This document shows, piece after piece, positions 59,127 through 64,000 of a DNA stretch of 64,000 nt. The first letter of the stretch is position 1. Every line of letters begins with the position of its first letter. Source of the stretch: JBHHUI01 sp965248775 (GTDB taxonomy: Bacteria > Chloroflexota > Anaerolineae > Anaerolineales > JBHHUI01); assembly GCA_965248775.1 (NCBI GenBank), contig OZ252150.1, positions 496,001 through 560,000 on the forward strand, read 5' to 3'. The notes under the pieces are model-generated. The model saw only the letters and a list, made by a program, of their open reading frames with translations. It made no database searches and was not told the DNA's origin. A program made the translations under genes and the position numbers.

Positions 59127-60494
59127 GTGACTATTAAAACCAAGTTGAGGACAGCATTGACCGTATCCATTCGAATTGAAGACATCGCAGCACACGTCGA
59201 TAAGACCGTCACGCTAAAAGGCTGGCTCTATGCAAAGACCGGCAAGGGGAAGCTGCAATTTCTCCAGTTGCGTGATGGCTCCGGTATTGTTCAATGTGTG
59301 CTCTTTAAGAATGACGTCTCGGAAGAAGTGTTCGAGGCTGCCAAAGGTCTGACTCAGGAATCTTCGCTAATTGTCAGCGGTGTTGTACGGGCCGACGCGC
59401 GGGCTCCAGGTTCGCCCGGCGGTTTCGAACTTGGCGTGAATGATCTACAAATCACTCAGATTGCGGAAGAGTATCCCATCACACCGAAAGAGCATGGTGT
59501 CGATTTCCTGCTCGACCGGCGGCATCTGTGGGTGCGCTCCTCGCGCCAGTGGGCGATCCTGCGCGTGCGCGCCACGATAATGCGCGCCATCCGCGAATGG
59601 TTGGATTTGAACGGCTTTATCGAGAAGTCCACGCCCATCCTCACGCCCGCAGCTGGAGAGGGGACTTCGACGCTCTTCGAGGCCGACTATTTCGGCACGC
59701 CTTCTTATCTGGCACAGACTGGCCAGCTATATAACGAAGCCAATATCGGGGCGTTTGGGAAGGTCTATTGTTTTGGTCCGACGTTCCGTGCCGAAAAATC
59801 AAAGACGCGCCGGCATCTGACCGAGTTCTGGATGGTCGAACCGGAGATTGCTTTCTGTGAACTGGATGGTCTCCTGGAAGTTGAAGAACAATTTATTTCG
59901 CACATTGTGCAGACCTGTCTACGTGAGCGTAGTGCCGAGTTGGCTTTGCTCGAACGCGATACCAGCCGGTTGGAGAATATTAATCCACCCTTTCCGCGCA
60001 TCACATACGACGAAGCTGTCGATCGCATCGCCAAGCTGCGAGCTGAAACCCCGGACGCCGAGCGGAAGGAGTTGCTCGCAATGGAGTGGGGGGATGATTT
60101 CGGCGCGCCACATGAAACTGCCATCGCAGAGATGTTCGACAAGCCGGTATTCGTTACGCATTACCCGACGCAGGTGAAAGCTTTTTATATGACGCCGAAT
60201 GCCGAACGGCCTGAAGTCTGCCAGTCAGCCGACTTGCTGGCGCCCGAGGGCTATGGCGAAGTCATTGGCGGCTCAGAACGAATTTATGATCATGATACGT
60301 TGGTCGAACGCATCCATGAGCACGAGCTGCCGATTGAAAACTACGATTGGTATCTAGACCTGCGGAAGTATGGCAGCGTACCGCACTCCGGCTTCGGCCT
60401 TGGCGTTGAACGCACTGTGGCCTGGATCTGCGGGATCGAACATATCCGCGAAACCAGCCCGTATCCACGACTAATCAGTCGAAACTATCCGTAG
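59127..60494 (+). CDS. asnS: Asparagine--tRNA ligase
   Basis: A 455-residue class IIb aminoacyl-tRNA synthetase. The N-terminal OB-fold anticodon-binding domain (VTLKGWLYAKTGKGKLQFLQ LRDG...) is followed by motif 1 region (LWVRSSRQWAILRVRATIMR), motif 2 with FGPTFRAEKSKTRRHLTEFW and motif 3 GFGLGVERTVAWICG. HLTEFWMVEPEIAF and the length fit AsnRS over AspRS. The start may be the GTG at 59127 or a TTG at 59157, the latter nearer the usual family N-terminus. A bidirectional terminator follows. Confidence 0.93.
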   Translation: MTIKTKLRTALTVSIRIEDIAAHVDKTVTLKGWLYAKTGKGKLQFLQLRDGSGIVQCVLFKNDVSEEVFEAAKGLTQESSLIVSGVVRADARAPGSPGGFELGVNDLQITQIAEEYPITPKEHGVDFLLDRRHLWVRSSRQWAILRVRATIMRAIREWLDLNGFIEKSTPILTPAAGEGTSTLFEADYFGTPSYLAQTGQLYNEANIGAFGKVYCFGPTFRAEKSKTRRHLTEFWMVEPEIAFCELDGLLEVEEQFISHIVQTCLRERSAELALLERDTSRLENINPPFPRITYDEAVDRIAKLRAETPDAERKELLAMEWGDDFGAPHETAIAEMFDKPVFVTHYPTQVKAFYMTPNAERPEVCQSADLLAPEGYGEVIGGSERIYDHDTLVERIHEHELPIENYDWYLDLRKYGSVPHSGFGLGVERTVAWICGIEHIRETSPYPRLISRNYP

Positions 60495-60518
60495 TCGTTC
60501 TTCCTTACGTCATTGAAA

Positions 60519-60556
60519 TGAAAAAAGCACCGCCTCGATTGGCGGTGCTTTTTCGT
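60519..60556. terminator. Bidirectional intrinsic terminator between asnS and the repeat lipoprotein gene
   Basis: AAAAAAGCACCGCC TCGATT GGCGGTGCTTTTT has an 8-9-bp GC-rich stem with A- and T-tracts on either side, placed between two convergent genes. Confidence 0.92.
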
Positions 60557-60574
60557 TCTGAAGGATTGGGATAG

Positions 60575-61999
60575 TTAGGGCAGGTTGGCCTGAGATATGT
60601 CGAAGCTTTCTCTCAGAACTGTCTCCAATGGGCCGTAGTGTACGAACACATCATATTCCACACGGGCGCCTGGCTCAAATGCTGTAAGCGGCAGGTTCAA
60701 CGCTGCTTGACCATTGTCACTCGTCGCTGTCAGGCTATGGCTTTCCACACCGGAGGGGGCATAGATATCCATGCGTGGCTCTGCGCCGGAAACTGGATGG
60801 TTATATTCGTCAACAACACGCACGAACAGAGTCTGAAGATCATCGAGGTTCGCGACTGGCAACGCTGCCCAGCTTTCTGCGGTGATCTGTGGTTTGGGCA
60901 AACTCTCCGCTTGTAAACCGGCTTCCACACTAGCGAGATATTGTTGCCCCAGATTGGACAAACGCGCTGCAGAGCCGGAGGGTGCTTCACTCAGCCACTC
61001 TATGCGCGCGTTCTCAAAATACTGCACCAGCCGTCCGTTCTCGATGAATACCTCCGTGATTGGCAAACCAAACAATGCGGCACCGCCATTTGCCTGATAG
61101 AACGGTCTGAAGCCATAAGCCAGGTTATGGCCGGTCGATTCGAAGAATGTTGAATCCGGCAGGTTGAGTGGCGCTACAGCAGGATCAATCGCTCCACGCG
61201 CTTGGAGCCCGAGCGGGAGTAGCCGCACACCATCAACTGCCGCTGTATCGTGAACGAGCACAGCATTCTCAAAGACGCTTATGCCTTCTTCAAGTGTTAC
61301 ATTGGCTTCGATGGGTTGGCCGAAGAGCTGCTCGCCGCCAAAACGTCGAACAAATTCCAATACCGGATCAGAGGAATCGCCAGGGTTCGTCTCAATTACA
61401 GGCGTTGATGGAATCTGTACGATAACACTATCAATTGTGGTGCAGGCATCAGCAAACTTGTCGTAGTGTTGCTGTCCCCAGGAGGCCAACTGAACGTTTA
61501 GTTCAATCGGAAGCGTGCGGTCATAGCGGAGTGTGGCTCGTTCAAAATGTTGAATAAGAGCATCGCTGCTTGCTACTAGCGTTTCAGAAATTGGATAACC
61601 GAAGAAACTCACACCGCCATACTCTTCGAAGAAGGTGCGGAATTTACCTTGTACGCTGTGACCTGTTTGTGGGAAATAAAGTGCGCCTGTGGCTACCGTG
61701 GTGAGATCGACGGGTGATTGTCGTTCACCATATTCCGCCCCGAGTGGTGTCATAAAGACTTGCTGATTGGGTGGCAATTCCGGGTGGAATTCCAGTACAC
61801 CATTTTGGAAGCACTGGACGTGCGCGTCGGCTTGACGATTGACGACCGTTATCGGCGCACCGATCGTGCGAATGCCGCCGTGTTGTTGGTAATAATCCTG
61901 AAAATAGGGTGCAATCCCGAGCGGTGAGTCTGCGCTATCAACGCCTCCACAGGCCGCGAGTAAGATTGCTCCAACCAGAATTATGATACGCGTTTGCAT
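60575..61999 (-). CDS. Lipoprotein with LGFP-like repeats
   Basis: A 474-residue exported lipoprotein: signal MQTRIIILVGAILLAACGG with lipobox LAAC. The mature part has four to five units of the pattern Y/F-x-x-x-G-G-x-x-x-F/I-G-x-P-I ... QxFxNAxL ... LG: YYQQHGGIRTIGAPITVVN, FFEEYGGVSFFGYPISETLV, VRRFGGEQLFGQPIEANVT, FYQANGGAALFGLPITEVFI, each followed by a QHFERA/FENAV/YFENAR strand. Such LGFP-like modules occur in secreted proteins of Chloroflexota and Actinobacteria and are thought to bind the cell envelope. A C-terminal beta domain (residues 390-474) resembles an Ig-like fold. Its function is unknown. Confidence 0.8.
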   Translation of the reverse strand: MQTRIIILVGAILLAACGGVDSADSPLGIAPYFQDYYQQHGGIRTIGAPITVVNRQADAHVQCFQNGVLEFHPELPPNQQVFMTPLGAEYGERQSPVDLTTVATGALYFPQTGHSVQGKFRTFFEEYGGVSFFGYPISETLVASSDALIQHFERATLRYDRTLPIELNVQLASWGQQHYDKFADACTTIDSVIVQIPSTPVIETNPGDSSDPVLEFVRRFGGEQLFGQPIEANVTLEEGISVFENAVLVHDTAAVDGVRLLPLGLQARGAIDPAVAPLNLPDSTFFESTGHNLAYGFRPFYQANGGAALFGLPITEVFIENGRLVQYFENARIEWLSEAPSGSAARLSNLGQQYLASVEAGLQAESLPKPQITAESWAALPVANLDDLQTLFVRVVDEYNHPVSGAEPRMDIYAPSGVESHSLTATSDNGQAALNLPLTAFEPGARVEYDVFVHYGPLETVLRESFDISQANLP

Positions 62000-62190
62000 T
62001 AAGAACCCCCCTCAGAGCCTTGAATAATGCGGGTATCAGCTGCCGGGAATGGGCAGAGTGTAGCACCATTCAGATTCTTATGCAAACCCATTTTCTGTCA
62101 ATCTAAAATGCCATAATTTCGTGGGTTGAAGAGTGCTTTTATCTATAACAGGACATAAGGTTGAGATTATTCCTGTTGAATCGCTGTACA

Positions 62191-62199
62191 TGCTATACT
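62191..62199 (+). promoter_or_regulatory. Extended -10 promoter of the GNAT gene
   Basis: TGCTATACT (extended -10, TGn-TATACT) lies 10 bases before the GTG at 62209, so the transcript would start at or next to the start codon and be leaderless. No good -35 is visible. Confidence 0.5.
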
Positions 62200-62208
62200 C
62201 CGCGAACC

Positions 62209-62952
62209 GTGTCTGATCTCGACGCCCAACGCACTGCGATCCGTCCCCTTCTCGACGAAAGCTCGCCAACCGATGCGATGGCCTCTTATTACGCCTTGCA
62301 TCACGATCCAGCACGGACACGGCTCTTTATTCATTACGACGAAAACCGGAAAGCGGCCGGAATGCTTGTCCGGACGCAAACAGGTTTAGATCTGTTCCGA
62401 CCACTTGTCATAGTGCGTGCGCAAGACCAAGAGGCTGTCATCTCGCTTCTGCATGTCGGACTCCAACCCGGCCGACCCTATTACGTGACCATGCCGCCGG
62501 ACTTTGGCGATGTTGCCTTTAAGGAGTTGCAGGTCGAAACTCCGGAAGTTCTGCGTGTTTATGCACTTGATGCCGCGCGGTTTCAACCCGAGATCAATGT
62601 ATTGGTAACGCCATTCGCAGCTCAGGATGGCCTGCCCCGCTTTGAGATTCGGCAAGGGGACAAGCAAATGGCAATGGCTGGGGTGAACTGGAAGACGGAT
62701 CGTTTCGCAGAGCTGTATGTTTTCGTGGAGACTGCAGCGCGTGGGCGCGGCTGGGGGCGCGCTGTCGTATCCGCTCTCACGAACAGGCTGTTGGAGAAGC
62801 GTGTTCGGCCGCTCTATGTCGTCTCCGAGAATAACACTGACTCGATTCGGCTGGCCGAGCGCGTTGGCTTTGCAGATACACAAGCGCGCGAGTTCAGTTG
62901 TTTTGCGGTCCTGGAATCACCCGAGTCGAAACATGGTGAAGCCCATGGCTGA
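62209..62952 (+). CDS. GNAT N-acetyltransferase, two-domain
   Basis: A 247-residue protein if started at the GTG at 62209 (SDLDAQRTAIRPLLDESSPT). The first half (residues 1-120) is a degenerate GNAT-like domain; the second half has the acetyl-CoA motif as VETAARGRGWGRAVVSAL (R-G-x-G-W-G) and VVSENNTDSIRLAERVGFAD, where N-x-x-S-x-x-L-x-x-x-x-G-F is the family ending. The substrate is unknown. It overlaps the downstream glucosidase gene by 8 bases, so the two are co-transcribed. Confidence 0.85.
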   Translation: MSDLDAQRTAIRPLLDESSPTDAMASYYALHHDPARTRLFIHYDENRKAAGMLVRTQTGLDLFRPLVIVRAQDQEAVISLLHVGLQPGRPYYVTMPPDFGDVAFKELQVETPEVLRVYALDAARFQPEINVLVTPFAAQDGLPRFEIRQGDKQMAMAGVNWKTDRFAELYVFVETAARGRGWGRAVVSALTNRLLEKRVRPLYVVSENNTDSIRLAERVGFADTQAREFSCFAVLESPESKHGEAHG

Positions 62953-64000
62953 CGCTGTTCATTACTTTCCACCGTCCTTTCTGTGGGGAACAGCAACTGC
63001 CTCACATCAGGTGGAAGGGGAGGGCATCCATAGCGATTGGTGGGCTTGGGAGCAGACGCCCGGCAAGATCGTGAATGGAGATCAAAGCGGCTTGGCGTGC
63101 GATTGGTGGGGAGGGCGCTATGTGGAGGATTTTGATCGCGCCGCAGCCGACGGCCAGAATGCCCATCGGCTTTCCATCGATTGGGCGCGTATCGAACCCC
63201 GTCCTGCCATTTGGGACGAAGACGCACTCATCAAATATCGAGAAATGCTCACGGCGTTACAAGAGCGCAATATCGAGCCGATGGTGACACTCTGCCACTA
63301 CGCGCATCCACAATGGTTTATCGAACGGGGCGGATGGGAACGCGCAGATTCCGCCCGCATCTTCGAACGATATGCTCGCAAAGTGGCCCGCGCGCTGGGC
63401 GACAAAGTTCGGCTGTGGTGTACCCTGAACGAACCGAATGCATACTGGATCAGCGCATATGTCGCGGGTGTGTTTCCGCCCGGCAAGTCCGATGTGCGCT
63501 TGGCTTTCACTGTAAATACCAATCTCTACCGTGCGCATGTCGCTGCTTATCATGCCCTGCACGCGGTACGCCCCGATGCCCAGGTTGGATGGGCATTGTA
63601 CATTCGGCTGCTTGATCCGTGGCGCCCCGAACTTGCTCTCGATCGCTGGGTCGCCAATCGGCAACACGAGCTTTTTAACGCCGCTTGGCCGCACGCGGCG
63701 CAAACTGGCGAGTTGCGAAACCTGTTTGGAAAAGTATCCATCCCGGAAGGGAAGGGTGCTCTGGACTGGATCGGCCTGAATTATTACACCCGCGACATGG
63801 TTTCCTTCGATCTGACCAAACCACGAGAGTTATTTGGCCGGCGCTTTTTCCACCCGGAGGATGAAACTAGCGAAAGTGGTTTTATTGCGAGTTATCCCGA
63901 GGGCATCTATCGAGTGCTCAAGTGGGCGTGTCAGTTTGGCAAACCAATGTATATCACCGAGAGTGGGGTGGAGGATTCCACAGATTCGCTCCGGCAACGC
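62945..64000 (+). CDS. Glycoside hydrolase family 1 beta-glucosidase, C-terminus cut by window edge
   Basis: The first about 352 residues of a GH1 enzyme, starting at the ATG at 62945 (an in-frame ATG at 62933 is possible). FPPSFLWGTATASHQVEGEG is the family N-terminal signature, HRLSIDWARIEPR follows, the acid/base Glu is in WCTLNEPNAYWI (about residue 163) and the nucleophile Glu in MYITESGVED near the window end. It hydrolyses beta-glucosides or beta-galactosides; no signal peptide is present, so it acts in the cytoplasm. The gene continues past the window and overlaps the GNAT gene upstream. Confidence 0.93.
   Translation, partial: MADAVHYFPPSFLWGTATASHQVEGEGIHSDWWAWEQTPGKIVNGDQSGLACDWWGGRYVEDFDRAAADGQNAHRLSIDWARIEPRPAIWDEDALIKYREMLTALQERNIEPMVTLCHYAHPQWFIERGGWERADSARIFERYARKVARALGDKVRLWCTLNEPNAYWISAYVAGVFPPGKSDVRLAFTVNTNLYRAHVAAYHALHAVRPDAQVGWALYIRLLDPWRPELALDRWVANRQHELFNAAWPHAAQTGELRNLFGKVSIPEGKGALDWIGLNYYTRDMVSFDLTKPRELFGRRFFHPEDETSESGFIASYPEGIYRVLKWACQFGKPMYITESGVEDSTDSLRQR

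Overview
The window looks like a moderate-GC chromosome of a Chloroflexota bacterium, probably of the Anaerolineae type. This is an inference from gene content: an AfsR/SARP-type BTAD-NB-ARC-TPR regulator, SBBP beta-propeller proteins, paired LysM-L,D-transpeptidases, a roadblock-V4R-response regulator trio and a YfhO-flippase giant protein. No rRNA or tRNA gene was recognised, so the phylum is not proven.

Left part (1-15.4 kb). A minus-strand operon runs leftward from about 7.29 kb: coxM- and coxS-like hydroxylase subunits, an amidase, a CBS protein, FdrA, a DUF1116 protein and, after a dead four-helix-bundle gene, a cyclase-family protein cut by the window edge. It faces a CoA-transferase/AlaX pair on the plus strand. 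With the 8-oxoguanine-deaminase-like amidohydrolase at 13.2-14.6 kb this suggests breakdown of an N-heterocycle ending in carbamoyl transfer; FdrA and DUF1116 are homologues of oxamate carbamoyltransferase subunits. Between them lies a decaying array of SH3b lipoprotein paralogues with an amber mutation and a transposase fragment.

Middle (15.4-37.3 kb). An HD-GYP/LuxR regulator, an SDR and two tandem haloalkane dehalogenases are followed by a TetR regulator with two visible operators. Then comes a graveyard of insertions. An IS1182-family element splits ltrA, with a CTAG duplication and exact reading-frame restoration. An ISNCY-like and an IS3 element split an SBBP surface-protein gene. An integrase-type element plus several frameshifts destroy the divergent AfsR-like regulator. 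An alpha/beta hydrolase lies among them.

Right part (37.3-64 kb). After a LysM L,D-transpeptidase and a DUF559 nuclease-fold protein comes a complete CysO-type sulfur-carrier cysteine operon: cysM, a Mec-like JAMM protease, a MoaD/CysO-like domain fused to a DUF4395 membrane protein, a membrane thioredoxin, and a MoeZ-like ThiF-rhodanese. A strong promoter for it is visible, but an IS701-type element sits at the expected transcription start and an IS5-type element just upstream. Next are a cell-wall set (amidase_3, M23 protein with duplicated C-terminal module, LysM L,D-transpeptidase), a cyclophilin, a PrsW protease, the roadblock/V4R/response-regulator trio, a polyprenol-phosphate mannosyltransferase, a 1384-residue YfhO-flippase fusion, AsnRS, a repeat lipoprotein, a GNAT and a truncated GH1 glucosidase.

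The most distinctive finding is the CysO-DUF4395 fusion, whose diglycine lies inside the chain and which would need processing, plausibly by the JAMM protease of the same operon.
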